Part shown: positions 1 through 9,694 of the stretch, piece by piece | Layout: the number at the start of each line of letters is the position of its first letter | Position numbering within the stretch: the first letter of the stretch is position 1 | DNA from: Candidatus Nitrotoga sp. BS | GTDB lineage: Bacteria > Pseudomonadota > Gammaproteobacteria > Burkholderiales > Gallionellaceae | Direction: 5' to 3' | Length of the DNA: 64,000 bases | NCBI RefSeq assembly: GCF_927797785.1 | Contig: NZ_CAKMLL010000068.1 | Location: 1-64,000, forward strand | Notes under the pieces: model-generated | What the model saw: the letters and a program-made list of their open reading frames with translations, nothing else | Databases searched by the model: none | Told to the model about the DNA's origin: nothing | Made by a program: the position numbers and the translations under genes

Positions 1-164
1 GCTGCAGGCTTCTTGGCAGCGACTGCTGTTTTAGCTGCAGGCTTCTTGGCAGCGATTGCTGTTTTAGCTGCGGGTTTAGCTTTCTTTACTGCTGTTTTAG
101 CTGCGGGTTTAGCTTTCTTTACTGCTGTTGTAGCTGCGGGTTTAGCTTTCTTTACTGCTGCCAT
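1..164 (-). CDS. Alanine/lysine-rich histone H1-like DNA-binding protein (5' part only)
   Basis: The minus strand reads from an ATG at 162-164, with GGAGG seven bases upstream, into a low-complexity protein made of tandem units such as AVKKAKPAAKT and IAAKKPAAKT. The frame runs off the left edge, so only about 54 residues are visible. Strongly basic Lys/Ala/Pro repeats of this kind are typical of bacterial H1/HC1-like nucleoid proteins, which bind DNA non-specifically. The DNA repeats (gctgcgggtttagctttctt and variants) are imperfect 36- to 45-base units, so copy number may vary between strains. An AlgP-like repeat protein is the alternative reading. Confidence 0.75.
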   Translation of the reverse strand, partial: MAAVKKAKPAATTAVKKAKPAAKTAVKKAKPAAKTAIAAKKPAAKTAVAAKKPA

Positions 165-258
165 TTCAACCTCCTTCGGTAATCAAAGTTCAAAGAAATA
201 CAACATTAACAACCACTACCTTCTCTAGTGCATATCAATGCAGAATGACCGAAGCCTA

Positions 259-1308
259 TTAATCCCAAGATAGCGCGCCCCCGGTTTGATATTCGGTAAC
301 GCGCGTTTCGAAGAAATTTTTCTCTTTCTTGAGATCAATTATTTCCGCCATCCACGGGAACGGGTTACTAGCTCCTGGATATAGCACATCCAGCCCGATT
401 TGCTGACAACGTCGGTTGGCGATAAAGCGCAGGTATTCTTTGAACATTGATGCGTTCATGCCGAGCACACCACGTGGCATAGTGTCCTCAGCATAACGGT
501 ATTCCAGCTCCACGCCTTTCTGCATGAGGCTGCAAATTTCCGCGCGGAACTCAAGTGTCCACAGGTGGGGATTTTCCAGCTTGATCTGATTGATTACGTC
601 CACACCGAAATTGAGGTGCATGGATTCGTCACGCATGATGTACTGGTACTGTTCGGCGGCACCGGTCATTTTATTTTGACGTCCAAGCGCTAAAATTTGC
701 ACGAAACCGACATAGAAAAAAAGTCCTTCCATGATGCAGGCGAACACAATCAGACTGCGTAATAATTGTCTATCCGTTTCCGGTGTGCCAGTCTTGAAGT
801 CCGGATTGGTCAGAGTGTCGATAAAGGGCAGCAAAAATTCATCTTTTTCACGTATGCTGGAAACCTCATGATACATGTTAAAAATTTCGCCCTCATCCAA
901 TCCTAGGCTTTCAACGATGTATTGGTAGGCATGCGTGTGGATTGCCTCCTCGAACGCTTGGCGCAGCAGGTACTGGCGGCATTCAGGGTTGGTGATGTGA
1001 CGGTAAGTGCCAAGTACGATATTGTTGGCCGCGAGGCTGTCCGCTGTGGTGAAAAACCCAAGATTGCGCTTGACCATGAGGCGCTCATCATCGGTCAGGC
1101 CGTTGGGGTTCTTCCATAGCGCGATGTCGGCGGACATGTTGACCTCTTGCGGCATCCAATGGTTGGCACAGGCAGAGATGTACTTCTCCCAAGCCCATTT
1201 GTACTTGAATGGCACGAGCTGATTAACGTCTGCATTGCAGTTGATGATGCGTTTATCTTCCACTCGTATCCGTCCAGTCGAACTGGATGCGATAGTATAG
1301 TCATTCAT
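259..1308 (-). CDS. nrdB: Ribonucleoside-diphosphate reductase class Ia, beta subunit
   Basis: Small, radical-carrying subunit of aerobic ribonucleotide reductase, which makes deoxyribonucleotides from NDPs. The 349-residue product has the expected metal ligands and radical tyrosine: Asp90 (TTADS), Glu121 and His124 with Tyr128 in EAIHTHAY, Glu194 (CIMEG), and Glu228/His231 in DESMH. The first codon overlaps the end of nrdA by four bases (ATGA type), so the two are very probably translationally coupled. Length and motifs fit a functional class Ia protein. Confidence 0.97.
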   Translation of the reverse strand: MNDYTIASSSTGRIRVEDKRIINCNADVNQLVPFKYKWAWEKYISACANHWMPQEVNMSADIALWKNPNGLTDDERLMVKRNLGFFTTADSLAANNIVLGTYRHITNPECRQYLLRQAFEEAIHTHAYQYIVESLGLDEGEIFNMYHEVSSIREKDEFLLPFIDTLTNPDFKTGTPETDRQLLRSLIVFACIMEGLFFYVGFVQILALGRQNKMTGAAEQYQYIMRDESMHLNFGVDVINQIKLENPHLWTLEFRAEICSLMQKGVELEYRYAEDTMPRGVLGMNASMFKEYLRFIANRRCQQIGLDVLYPGASNPFPWMAEIIDLKKEKNFFETRVTEYQTGGALSWD

Positions 1309-4067
1309 TGGCAGCTCTCACATTCTGGATCGTCAATTGCGCACATCTGCACCGCATTCAGTTCACCAGCGCGCGAAGTGGATTTCTCCGTCGAAGTCGC
1401 GCCCATGGTGCGTAAATAATAAGTAGTTTTCAGGCCACGCAGCCATGCCAGCTTGTAGGTTTCGTCGAGCTTGCGCCCCGATACGCCAGCCATGTAGATA
1501 TTGAGTGATTGTGATTGATCAATCCATTTCTGACGCCGTGCCGCCGCTTCTATTACCCATTGGGGCTCAACTTCAAATGCGGTCGCGTACAGGCTACGCA
1601 ATTCGGCTGGAATGCGATCAATTTTGGCAAGGCTTCCATCGAAATATTTTAGGTCAGCTATCATCACCTCATCCCACAGTCCAAGTCGTTTGAGATCCTT
1701 CACCAGATATTCGTTAATAACAGTAAATTCACCGGACAGGTTCGATTTTACAAACAAGTTCTGGTAAGTAGGTTCAATGCAGGCTGATACGCCGATAATA
1801 TTCGATATAGTCGCAGTGGGCGCTATGGCCACGCAGTTTGAGTTACGCATGCCGTACTGCCTGATGCGCGCACGCAGCTTGTCCCAGTCCATGCTGGTGG
1901 ACATATCTACCTCTACATGCCCTCCACGTGACTGACGCAGAAGCTCCAGCGTATCCTGCGGCAATATGCCCTGATCCCACAGGCTGCCATTATAGCTTTC
2001 GTAGCGGCCTCGTTCTTCGGCCAGCTCTGTGGATGCAGAATAAGCGTAATAGCACACTGCTTCCATGGAGCTGTCGGCAAATTCGACTGCCTTTTTCGAG
2101 GCATAGGGAATCCGCAGTTCATGCAGGCAATCCTGAAACCCCATGATACCTAGCCCAACAGGACGGTGCCTGAGGTTGGAGTTGCGTGCCTTTTCAACAG
2201 CGTAGTAGTTGATGTCGATTACGTTGTCCAGCATACGCATGGCGGTGGTAATGGTGCGCTTAAGTTTTTCATGATCAAGCTGACCGGATGTATTGAGATG
2301 CGCTTTGAGGTTGACTGAGCCAAGGTTGCATACCGCGATTTCGGATTCGGAGGTGTTTAGCGTAATTTCGGTGCATAAATTAGAACTATGCACCGTGCCG
2401 ATGTGTTGTTGCGGCGAACGTATGTTGCATGGGTCTTTGAAAGTAATCCATGGGTGGCCGGTCTCAAACAACATGGTCAGCATCTTGCGCCACAGGTTGG
2501 CAGCCGAAATTTTCTTGAACAGGGTAATCTCGCCATTCGCTGCCTTGGCTTCATAAATCATGTAGGCACGCTCGAATTCTGTGCCGAATTTGTCGTGCAG
2601 GTCAGGGCAGATTGACGGCGAAAACAGTGTCCATTGCCCGTCTTCCATAACGCGTTTCATGAACAGGTCGGGTATCCAGTTGGCGGTGTTCATATCATGC
2701 GTACGACGGCGATCATCGCCAGTATTCTTGCGCAGCTCAAGAAACTCCTCAATGTCCAGATGCCATGTTTCCAGATACGCGCATACCGCGCCCTTTCTTT
2801 TGCCCCCTTGGTTGACTGCCACGGCGGTGTCATTGGCAACTTTCAGGAACGGCACTACGCCTTGCGATTTGCCGTTGGTGCCCTTGATGTGAGCGCCCAT
2901 GGAACGCACGGGCGTCCAGTCGTTGCCAAGACCACCAGAGTATTTGGCCAGAAGGGCGTTTTCCTTTACCGCTTCAAAAATTCCGGCAAGATCATCCGGC
3001 ACGGTAGTAAGGTAGCAGGAAGAAAGTTGCGAACGAATCGCCCCGGAGTTGAACAAGGTCGGTGTCGAACTCATAAACTCAAAGCTGGACAGCAGATGAT
3101 AAAACTCGATAGCGCGTGCATCGCGATCACTCTCCCTGAGCGCCAGCCCCATAGCTACGCGCATAAAAAATGCCTGTGGCAGCTCAATACGGTTTTCGTT
3201 TATGTGCAGGAAGTAACGGTCATATAGGGTTTGCAAGCCAAGATAACTGAACTGCAAGTCACGGCTTGCAGTGAGTTCATTAGCCAATCGAGGCAGGTCA
3301 AAGTTCGCCATGTCACGGTCAAGTAGCTCTGCCTCGATGCCGCGCTTGATGAACGAGGGAAAATATTCGGCATAACGCGTTGCCATGTTGGCGTCTTCAC
3401 CGACAACATCACAGCAGATGTTGTTCAGCAACAGACGGGCGGTAACAAAGCTATAGGCTGGATCATGTTCGATCATTGCGCGGGCGGCCAGAATGGCACT
3501 CTTGCGTACCTCTTCAACTGGTACGCCATCATAAAGATCACGTAGTGTCAGCTTTAGAATTGGGTCAGCACTTACCGCGTTGCCTAGCCCCTCACAAGCT
3601 GCCGTGATACGTGCCGCAAGCACTGCTTCATCTAGTGGGAGAAGCACGCCCTTGTCGTTAACTTGAAGAACATGTGCTGGCGCGATCTTTTCCTTGGCCC
3701 GTTCACGTGTGCGTTCCTCGCGGTAAAGCACGTAGGCGCGAGCCACATCGTGTTCCCCGGAGCGCATCAAAGCCAGTTCGACCTGGTCCTGAATATCTTC
3801 GATATGCAGCGTCCCGCCATGCGGGTGGCGGCGCAACAGCGCATTAACCACGGTGTCGGTCAATTGGTTAACCAGCTCGCGCACGCGCGCGGATGCCTCG
3901 CCGTTTACGGCAATAAACGCCTTGGTCAAAGCAACCGCAATCTTAGTTGCCTCAAAAGCAACTACAGAACCATTGCGGCGTATAACCTTATGTTGGTCAA
4001 AAGGGAGGCTGGAAGAAGACGTGCCTTCGACGGAAACAACTTTTACCGATACTAGAGAGGAGGTCAT
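1305..4067 (-). CDS. nrdA: Ribonucleoside-diphosphate reductase class Ia, alpha subunit
   Basis: Large catalytic subunit (920 residues). An ATP-cone begins near residue 28 ([16 protein letters not shown]) and would sense ATP/dATP. A second weak cone-like stretch ([21 protein letters not shown]) follows near residue 140. The catalytic core shows [14 protein letters not shown] and [10 protein letters not shown], which supply the redox cysteine pair, the thiyl-radical cysteine and the acidic partner. The C-terminus ends CESCQ (Cys916/Cys919), the swinging thiol pair reduced by thioredoxin or glutaredoxin. Followed at once by nrdB; preceded by a promoter with NrdR-box-like sites. Confidence 0.97.
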   Translation of the reverse strand: MTSSLVSVKVVSVEGTSSSSLPFDQHKVIRRNGSVVAFEATKIAVALTKAFIAVNGEASARVRELVNQLTDTVVNALLRRHPHGGTLHIEDIQDQVELALMRSGEHDVARAYVLYREERTRERAKEKIAPAHVLQVNDKGVLLPLDEAVLAARITAACEGLGNAVSADPILKLTLRDLYDGVPVEEVRKSAILAARAMIEHDPAYSFVTARLLLNNICCDVVGEDANMATRYAEYFPSFIKRGIEAELLDRDMANFDLPRLANELTASRDLQFSYLGLQTLYDRYFLHINENRIELPQAFFMRVAMGLALRESDRDARAIEFYHLLSSFEFMSSTPTLFNSGAIRSQLSSCYLTTVPDDLAGIFEAVKENALLAKYSGGLGNDWTPVRSMGAHIKGTNGKSQGVVPFLKVANDTAVAVNQGGKRKGAVCAYLETWHLDIEEFLELRKNTGDDRRRTHDMNTANWIPDLFMKRVMEDGQWTLFSPSICPDLHDKFGTEFERAYMIYEAKAANGEITLFKKISAANLWRKMLTMLFETGHPWITFKDPCNIRSPQQHIGTVHSSNLCTEITLNTSESEIAVCNLGSVNLKAHLNTSGQLDHEKLKRTITTAMRMLDNVIDINYYAVEKARNSNLRHRPVGLGIMGFQDCLHELRIPYASKKAVEFADSSMEAVCYYAYSASTELAEERGRYESYNGSLWDQGILPQDTLELLRQSRGGHVEVDMSTSMDWDKLRARIRQYGMRNSNCVAIAPTATISNIIGVSACIEPTYQNLFVKSNLSGEFTVINEYLVKDLKRLGLWDEVMIADLKYFDGSLAKIDRIPAELRSLYATAFEVEPQWVIEAAARRQKWIDQSQSLNIYMAGVSGRKLDETYKLAWLRGLKTTYYLRTMGATSTEKSTSRAGELNAVQMCAIDDPECESCQ

Positions 4068-4145
4068 GTAGATCTTATATTGAGTCTTAAATTATGAGTA
4101 ACTTTTGATTATCGTAACATAATAATTGTTGCTTGAACTACAAGA

Positions 4146-4173
4146 ATTATCACTTTATATTAAATCAGGTCAA
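4146..4173 (-). promoter_or_regulatory. Probable sigma-70 promoter of nrdAB
   Basis: Read on the minus strand: TTGACC (4168-4173) as -35, a 16-bp spacer, then GATAAT (4146-4151) as -10, about 80 bp upstream of the nrdA start. Both hexamers are near consensus and the spacer is exactly the length of one NrdR box. Confidence 0.6.
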
Positions 4174-4199
4174 AATAAAAAAACCACTATATGTAGTGG
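4152..4199 (-). promoter_or_regulatory. Putative NrdR-box pair controlling nrdAB
   Basis: The palindrome CCACTATATGTAGTGG (4184-4199) agrees at 13 of 16 positions with the NrdR consensus acaCwAtATaTwGtgt. A more degenerate AT-rich site fills the promoter spacer (4152-4167). The two centres are 32 bp apart, the spacing expected for tandem NrdR boxes on one DNA face. The first lies just upstream of the -35 and the second between -35 and -10, a layout that would repress transcription. The second site is weak, so the pair is an inference. Confidence 0.5.
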
Positions 4200-4201
4200 T
4201 T
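4174..4201 (-). terminator. Rho-independent terminator for pilS-pilR-ampD
   Basis: On the minus strand AACCACTA-CATA-TAGTGGTT forms a hairpin followed directly by a run of seven T. It lies about 150 bp after ampD, oriented to end that transcript. The same inverted repeat is also the best NrdR-box candidate for the next gene, nrdA. Confidence 0.65.
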
Positions 4202-4354
4202 CAGTATCGTATATGGGAGTAGCTATAGTAAAAACAGTTTTAGTGCACCAGCAAAATAATTCAATTTTTTTCTGCTAAATCAATCTATTTTATACAACGA
4301 AAAATTACAACAAGTAAACACAGCACAATATATTTTCTATCGACGCAAATAGAC

Positions 4355-4918
4355 CTACATGTCCAATTTTCTGCTCACTTTCAAGTAATCTTTTGCAAGA
4401 TAACGCGACCAGTCGAATTCATACCCAGGATCAGTCTTGCGTCCCGGCGCAATGTCTGAATGTCCTACGGTGGCACGAACTGGATAGGCACGTTTGAGCA
4501 CTCGTGTCAGCCGTATCAATGCAGCATACTGCTGATCGCTGAATGGCAGGAAGTCCGTGCCTTCTAGTTCTACGCCTATGGAAAAGTCATTGCAGGCCGT
4601 GCGTCCATGCCACGCTGATGCACCCGCATGCCAAGCACGCTTGCCGCAAGGCACGAATTGGATAATCTCGCCCGTACGTTGTATTAAAAAATGGGCAGAA
4701 ACTCTCACGCCGTTGAGTTGAGCATAAAATGGGTGCGCATCCGTATCAAGCGTGTTGGTAAATAACTGCGCAACCGCCAGGCCACCGAATTCACCCGGTG
4801 GCAAGCTGATATTGTGAATAACCAATAAATCTATGGCAGTACCAGCTGGACGGGAATCACAATTTGGCGAAGCAAGACGGCGCATACCGCTGACCCATCC
4901 ATTTGTGCCAACTTTCAC
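4355..4918 (-). CDS. ampD: 1,6-anhydro-N-acetylmuramyl-L-alanine amidase
   Basis: Cytoplasmic zinc amidase that removes the peptide from anhydro-muropeptides during cell-wall recycling and so lowers the inducer signal for AmpR-type beta-lactamase control. The 187-residue product carries the amidase_2 zinc ligands His35 (VIHNIS), His153 (VGHSDIAPGRK) and Asp163 (DPG), with the AmpD-type PGEFGG and HAGAS motifs. No signal peptide, as expected for AmpD rather than periplasmic AmiD. Starts three bases after pilR stops, so probably the last gene of that transcript. Confidence 0.93.
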   Translation of the reverse strand: MKVGTNGWVSGMRRLASPNCDSRPAGTAIDLLVIHNISLPPGEFGGLAVAQLFTNTLDTDAHPFYAQLNGVRVSAHFLIQRTGEIIQFVPCGKRAWHAGASAWHGRTACNDFSIGVELEGTDFLPFSDQQYAALIRLTRVLKRAYPVRATVGHSDIAPGRKTDPGYEFDWSRYLAKDYLKVSRKLDM

Positions 4919-4921
4919 TGT

Positions 4922-6280
4922 TTACTCATCCTTGTCAGTGATGTCCAACCGATCCATACGATAGCGCAAGGCGCGAAAAGTCACTCCCAACACCTTGGCC
5001 GCAGCTGTGCGATTAAAATTGGTCTGTTGTAACGCTTCCAGAATCGCTGCGCGTTCAACGCTATCCAGATAATCGGTAAGCGGGTATTTGCCAGCCACAC
5101 TTGGTTTGACGGTGACTCCCTCAATATCAATGGGCGCTAGCTGCAAATCGGCTGGCATGATTATGTCGTCCGAACACAGTGCAAGCGCCCGCTCGATTAT
5201 GTTTTCCAGCTCGCGCACATTACCTGGAAAATCATATTGTTGAAGTGCCTTTAAAGCTGTCGCCGCAAACTCGACCTTTGCATCACCACTCAAGCGAACT
5301 AAAAACTGGCTGGCGACCTCGACGATGTCATCGCGCATTGCGCGCAACGGTGGCATAAGCAGGGTAATAACGTTCAGTCGATAATACAGATCCTGACGGA
5401 ATTTCCCCTGCTGTACCTGCTCTGCCAACGCAGTATGGGTGGCGCTGATGATACGCACATCCACCGACTCTTCCTGTGTAGCGCCCACCTTACGTACTTT
5501 TTTTTCCTGGATTACCCGCAGGAGCTTTACCTGCATGGAGAGAGGCAAATCGGCCACCTCGTCAAGGAATAAAGTGCCGTCATTGGCAGCTTGAAATAAA
5601 CCCTCACGATCTTTCTCCGCACCAGTGAATGCGCCCTTGCGATAACCGAAAAATTCGCTTTCCATGAGCGCTTCCGGGATTGCACCGCAGTTTACCGCGA
5701 TGAAAGGTTGGTCTCGCCGAGCGCTTTTTTCAACGATCAGCCGCGCAGCCAATTCTTTTCCGCTCCCGGATTCGCCACTGATATGCACCGGCGCCTGGCT
5801 ACGCGCAACCCGGTCGATCAGGTCGCGCACCTTCTCCATTGCCGGGGAGTGCCCCAGCAAAATTCGCACGCCTTTCCGCACGGTTGCGGATGGTGGCGGC
5901 AGCTTCAACACAGCATTGACCAAGGCGCGCAACTGGGTCAATGCAACTGGCTTGGCCAAGTAGTCAAAAGCACCCGCCTTTAGTGCAAAAATCGCATTTT
6001 CCATATTGCCATGCGCGGTAATCACTGCAACGGGCACATGCATGTTGCGGGCTGAAATATGCTGCACCACCTCCAACCCTTCTCCGTCCGGCAGGCGCAT
6101 ATCTGTCAGGCACAGTTGATAGGATTTATTATTTAGTTGTTGCAAGGCTTCTTGCACGTTGCTTGCGCGATCGACCTGCAATCCCATGCGTAGTAACGCC
6201 AACTCGATCAGCTCCAATATGTCTGGCTCGTCATCCACCACCAAGACGCGCGCAGTATTGGTCGGCATATCAACGTTCAT
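4922..6280 (-). CDS. pilR: Sigma-54-dependent response regulator, PilR type
   Basis: 452 residues in three parts: receiver domain with the phospho-acceptor Asp in LTDMRLPDG; AAA+ sigma-54 activator domain with Walker A GESGSGKE, the sigma-54-contacting GAFTGA loop and Walker B-type GTLFLDEVADLPL; and a C-terminal Fis-like helix-turn-helix (NRTAAAKVLGVTFRALRYRM). I place the start at the ATG at 6280, preceded by GGAGAG, rather than an upstream in-frame codon inside pilS. It overlaps the pilS end by 11 bases. The family member PilR activates pilA transcription for type IV pili; no pilin gene is visible here. Confidence 0.9.
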   Translation of the reverse strand: MNVDMPTNTARVLVVDDEPDILELIELALLRMGLQVDRASNVQEALQQLNNKSYQLCLTDMRLPDGEGLEVVQHISARNMHVPVAVITAHGNMENAIFALKAGAFDYLAKPVALTQLRALVNAVLKLPPPSATVRKGVRILLGHSPAMEKVRDLIDRVARSQAPVHISGESGSGKELAARLIVEKSARRDQPFIAVNCGAIPEALMESEFFGYRKGAFTGAEKDREGLFQAANDGTLFLDEVADLPLSMQVKLLRVIQEKKVRKVGATQEESVDVRIISATHTALAEQVQQGKFRQDLYYRLNVITLLMPPLRAMRDDIVEVASQFLVRLSGDAKVEFAATALKALQQYDFPGNVRELENIIERALALCSDDIIMPADLQLAPIDIEGVTVKPSVAGKYPLTDYLDSVERAAILEALQQTNFNRTAAAKVLGVTFRALRYRMDRLDITDKDE

Positions 6281-7904
6281 TTTGCTCTCCAAATACAATG
6301 CGGAAACACGCACCGTCCTTTGCCGGCTGCCTATATTCAAGCGTCGCACCATTAGCTTCACACAGTTCGCGTGCGAGATACAGGCCTAAACCTGTGCCGC
6401 CCGCAGTCAGGGTGAAGAAAGGCTCGAACAATTTATGAACGGCCTCGGGGGCAACTGGAGGTCCATCGTTAAAAATTTCCAATACCGCCTTGCCCTCACT
6501 GGAGTTCCATGCAGACAGTTGCACACTGCCTACCTGTTTGCTGCAATAACGCAGAGCATTGCGGCATAAATTCCACAATACTTGATCTAGATGACCACGA
6601 TCGAAGCTGATTACGCAGGCCGATGCAACCTCAATTACAAATATCTCCTGCGACACGCCCTGGGTATGACTAAGCCCCTCAATATAGGGAGGTAATTTTT
6701 CGGCTAAATTATATTCTTCGCTTTGTACTCTGTCGCGCTGGTTCAATTGCAACACATCTTCCACGATGTGATTCAACCTTGCAGCATTGTCCATAATGAT
6801 CTGAAATAACCGAGTCTGCGCCGGATCGTGCTTTTCTTCTTGCAGCAATTCAGTTGCGTAACTGATAGCCGACAATGGGTTGCGCACCTCATGGGCAATG
6901 TTAGCGGTCAGCCGGCCCAGTGCGGCAAGCTTGATCTGCTGAGCTTGAGCCTGAACACGTTGAATATCCTCAAGAAAAATTATCGCGCCCCTGAATCCCT
7001 CGCGCTGTACAGGCAGGAAACGCACACGCACCTGATGGTTGGTGATCGGCAAACGCAACACTTCATGTCCACGCCTCTGGTGCTGCCGCCAAACGGAGAA
7101 CCGATCCGCCAGCATAGGCTCGCAACTTTCCAGCGTGGCACTGTCAGTATCTGAAAACTTGTACCCTAACAAACGCTCTACGCTAGGATTGTATTGCCTG
7201 ACCATCCCGCTCTCATTCACCACGAGCACGCCGTCAGGCATGTCTTGAATCACCAGCCTGTTAATTTCCGCCATATTGGCCAGATCTACACCGCGCATAG
7301 CGGCCAGATTTTCACTGGCAATGGCATACTTGGCCATGGTATGTGCTAACCAAGCAACGGCGAAATAAGCGGTACTCAACAATCCGGCCTGCATATATTG
7401 GGCTACCGCTGCATCTTGGGTAAGCACTGCGTAGGAATGCTGCAATAACACCGCAATACTGGCAAGGGCCGCGAAGAAGAGAGTGATCTTGCCACGGCTA
7501 ATCAATCCTGTAGCGGTCAACGATACTAGTAGCAACACTCCCAAGCCGCTTTGTACGCCCCCGCTGGCATGCGACAAAATTGTTATACATACAATATCAA
7601 CTGCTACCTGCAATGCCAATTGCAAGCCAAATCGTGGCTGACGTAACTTGATGCTTAGAAGTGACGCTAAGGTCAGTACGCAGTATGTAATACTGGTGTA
7701 CAAGAACAACGATGGCGAGTGTGAACCTAATGACAGAGCTTCACTAAACGTGCTCACTAGGAACACAAATAGTCCACTCAAGGTCAGTCGATATAGGTTA
7801 AAGAAGTAAATTGAGCGCCACATGGCTTCCGGTGCTGGCGCAGACGCAGAATTAGATCCCGCGCGTAATAAATGCCACGTAGAGAGGGGCAGGTTATCCC
7901 ACAT
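6270..7904 (-). CDS. pilS: Sensor histidine kinase, PilS type
   Basis: About 544 residues. The N-terminal 190 residues contain roughly six hydrophobic segments that would anchor it in the inner membrane. A PAS-like region follows (MPDGVLVVNESGMVRQYNPSVERLLGY), then HisKA with the phospho-accepting His in IAHEVRNPLSAISY and an HATPase_c domain with LWNLCRNALRY and GGTGLGLYLARE. It overlaps pilR by 11 bases, giving a cognate pair. ATG at 7904 is preferred over the adjacent TTG at 7907. Confidence 0.9.
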   Translation of the reverse strand: MWDNLPLSTWHLLRAGSNSASAPAPEAMWRSIYFFNLYRLTLSGLFVFLVSTFSEALSLGSHSPSLFLYTSITYCVLTLASLLSIKLRQPRFGLQLALQVAVDIVCITILSHASGGVQSGLGVLLLVSLTATGLISRGKITLFFAALASIAVLLQHSYAVLTQDAAVAQYMQAGLLSTAYFAVAWLAHTMAKYAIASENLAAMRGVDLANMAEINRLVIQDMPDGVLVVNESGMVRQYNPSVERLLGYKFSDTDSATLESCEPMLADRFSVWRQHQRRGHEVLRLPITNHQVRVRFLPVQREGFRGAIIFLEDIQRVQAQAQQIKLAALGRLTANIAHEVRNPLSAISYATELLQEEKHDPAQTRLFQIIMDNAARLNHIVEDVLQLNQRDRVQSEEYNLAEKLPPYIEGLSHTQGVSQEIFVIEVASACVISFDRGHLDQVLWNLCRNALRYCSKQVGSVQLSAWNSSEGKAVLEIFNDGPPVAPEAVHKLFEPFFTLTAGGTGLGLYLARELCEANGATLEYRQPAKDGACFRIVFGEQNER

Positions 7905-7928
7905 CAAAATTCATCTGGTAGTTAGGAG

Positions 7929-8168
7929 TTATTCAGGTTCGTCTATATGTTCGCGGCGATGCGCCTCACTGCAATAGTGCTTATGATCAAGCATTATGCT
8001 CTCACCTTTGGGGAGATGCACACCGCAGTGCGCGCAACGCACCATATTTTCTCTTTGCTTGGATGCATCTTCACCAGGGACATCTTCTTTTGGCAACTGC
8101 TTGCGGTAATACTTAAGTAACAAGTAGATGGCTATGAAGATAACAACTACAAGAAATAAGCGACTCAT
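7929..8168 (-). CDS. PP0621-family small protein with a Cys-rich C-terminus
   Basis: About 79 residues: one N-terminal transmembrane helix (LFLVVVIFIAIYLLLKYY), a charged linker, then CAHCGVHLPKGE and HYCSEAHRREH, a probable zinc-binding finger. This architecture recurs next to pilS in betaproteobacteria and is annotated as PP0621 family; its function is not known. I chose the ATG at 8168 (MSRLFLV) because it puts the helix at the N-terminus. It ends 24 bases before pilS and is probably co-transcribed. Confidence 0.75.
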   Translation of the reverse strand: MSRLFLVVVIFIAIYLLLKYYRKQLPKEDVPGEDASKQRENMVRCAHCGVHLPKGESIMLDHKHYCSEAHRREHIDEPE

Positions 8169-8648
8169 CCCACCATACTCCACAGAAACCGCTCGTAAGC
8201 AGAAATTAAAAGGTAAACAGTAGTCTCTCGTCTTAGGGAAGCAACCACCATGCTATCAGCCCCTCTATAACTGGTCCTGGTCAGAGCGATGAGGATAAAC
8301 CCGGCAGGCCTTTAATAGAAGTGAGATCTTAATTTATTTAAATGATAAAACCTGCAAGAAATATTGAGGGCGACATCTCTCAATCGTAGCAGGGTTGATA
8401 TGTTGGGCGTGCTCATTTGGTAAGTCGATAATATGATTGCCATGCACCTTATCGAGATTCCGCTCGTCGAAAGTTAAGAATTCAGGCCGTGTCAATTTCG
8501 ATTACCTTCGACATCGTCGGGCTCTGAAGTCTACCCACTCCCATTTCGCATTGTGCCATAGCTTTTCGATTTGAGTCCGTGTTGGGACTGCTGGGTGAAA
8601 ATATAAGCTCCAATAATTTCTAACTGTCCGAGCTAAGATTGCCTGCCA
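8169..8648. other. 480-bp stretch with only decayed coding sequence
   Basis: No complete gene. On the minus strand 8334-8501 is an open frame of about 55 codons (LTRPEFLTFDERNLDKVHGN and onward) whose LTFDxR segment recalls the C-terminal part of PIN-domain toxins. Just upstream another frame reads MSKVIEIDTA before a stop, which suggests a frameshift. Too short and broken to name. Confidence 0.3.
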
Positions 8649-9071
8649 TTATTTCTCGTTTTTTGCCAAGCGCTGCAACGCTGTTTTCAGAGGTGAGTCC
8701 TGCAATTTTACGGTGAAATCAACCAGCTGTTGCCGTCCAATGCTACTGAGCGAGTTGGGGCGAGGAGGTCGCGTGGTGATCGGCAAGGCAACTTGCACCC
8801 TAAACTGAATTCCAGTAATCTCATACCCCCTATCTTGCAATAGCTGGGTAAGTCCTGGGGCAAGCTGACGCAATTTGGCCGCCACCGTGCCGTTATCAGC
8901 AGCGACCAGGAGAGTGTGCTGGTCAATTTGCATCACATGGCTAGCGCGTACCAGGGCAGGTGGCGCGATTTGCTCATAGTGCCGCTGTAATATGAGCAGC
9001 TGATCTACCTTGTGCGATAGTTGACGCAACTCTTGGCTGGCGTTGAAATATGAACTTAATCGATTTGACAC
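8649..9071 (-). CDS. DciA-like protein (DUF721)
   Basis: 140 residues with the DUF721 pattern: an N-terminal helix with LSHKVDQLLILQRHYEQIAP, then the alpha/beta core HTLLVAADNGTVAAKLRQLAPGLTQLLQDRG. DUF721 proteins include DciA, which helps load the DnaB replicative helicase. In many betaproteobacteria this gene lies just before secA; here it is divergent from it. The C-terminal third is less conserved, so the assignment rests mainly on the central region and the neighbourhood. Confidence 0.75.
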   Translation of the reverse strand: MSNRLSSYFNASQELRQLSHKVDQLLILQRHYEQIAPPALVRASHVMQIDQHTLLVAADNGTVAAKLRQLAPGLTQLLQDRGYEITGIQFRVQVALPITTRPPRPNSLSSIGRQQLVDFTVKLQDSPLKTALQRLAKNEK

Positions 9072-9694
9072 TAAAATCCGGCTAATTCAAAAATGTAAAC
9101 GTTGATATTATTCTAGTTTCCGTTGTGTTGTAAAATCTCGTAGTGCCTGCTCGGTAACAATGCACTATCAGAGAGCTGTGCTGTCTTTAGGGCAGGATTG
9201 TTCCCATTGCCAGTGCGTTATACTCAACAAGAAACTGCCTCGCTTCCAGCGAATGGGCTTTTCAATGTATAAACATTTTTAATTGGGCACAGCTCTTAAT
9301 TGATATTAGATATTAGGAGTGCATTCGGATTACCCAGAGCAATATGATAATATGTCAAAGACTGATTATGGCAATGATGTTTGGTTCTCTATGTGTACAT
9401 CTTTAGTCTGCTGTCGCAATTCATAACAGCAATGCGGGCGGGAGGTAGCCAAGGCCAACAGATATGGGCTTTTTTGCTTGCTTATACTAACATTAGAAGT
9501 CAAACATCCAACGATGCCAAACATAGCCACAAGCGTTTTTTGGAACGTCGCGATATTGATAGTCATTGGATTTTGTACCAGGGTGAGGTGTGGCACTTCA
9601 CCCTTTTTATTTAGTGTAGTTGAAAATGAATTAAAATTTCGGAATTTAAATCCAGCATTAAAATTCTCAGAATTGAAACCTAAAAAATTAAATA
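9072..9694. other. 623-bp region between the DciA-like gene and secA
   Basis: No convincing gene. A peptidase gene often found here in relatives is absent. At 9514-9705 (plus) there is an open frame starting MPNIATSVFWNVAILIVIG, with one hydrophobic segment, that overlaps the secA start. It has no clear ribosome site and contains a terminator-like hairpin, so I do not call it a gene. Confidence 0.4.
9581..9612 (+). terminator. Hairpin with T-rich tail upstream of secA
   Basis: GGGTGA-G-GTG-TGG-CAC-T-TCACCC followed by TTTTTATTT. It would end plus-strand transcription about 85 bp before secA, as a terminator of upstream read-through or as an attenuator. Confidence 0.5.

Noticed and set aside
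1-160. CRISPR array (regular repeats at the left edge)
   Set aside because: The repeats are in-frame codons of an Ala/Lys protein with no unique spacers; no other array or cas gene is present.
13-228. Hydrophobic Ala/Gly/Phe repeat frame on the plus strand
   Set aside because: It is the complement of the Lys/Ala repeats of the H1-like gene, which has the ribosome site and start.
2634-3227. 197-codon open frame opposite nrdA
   Set aside because: Shadow of a well-supported gene.
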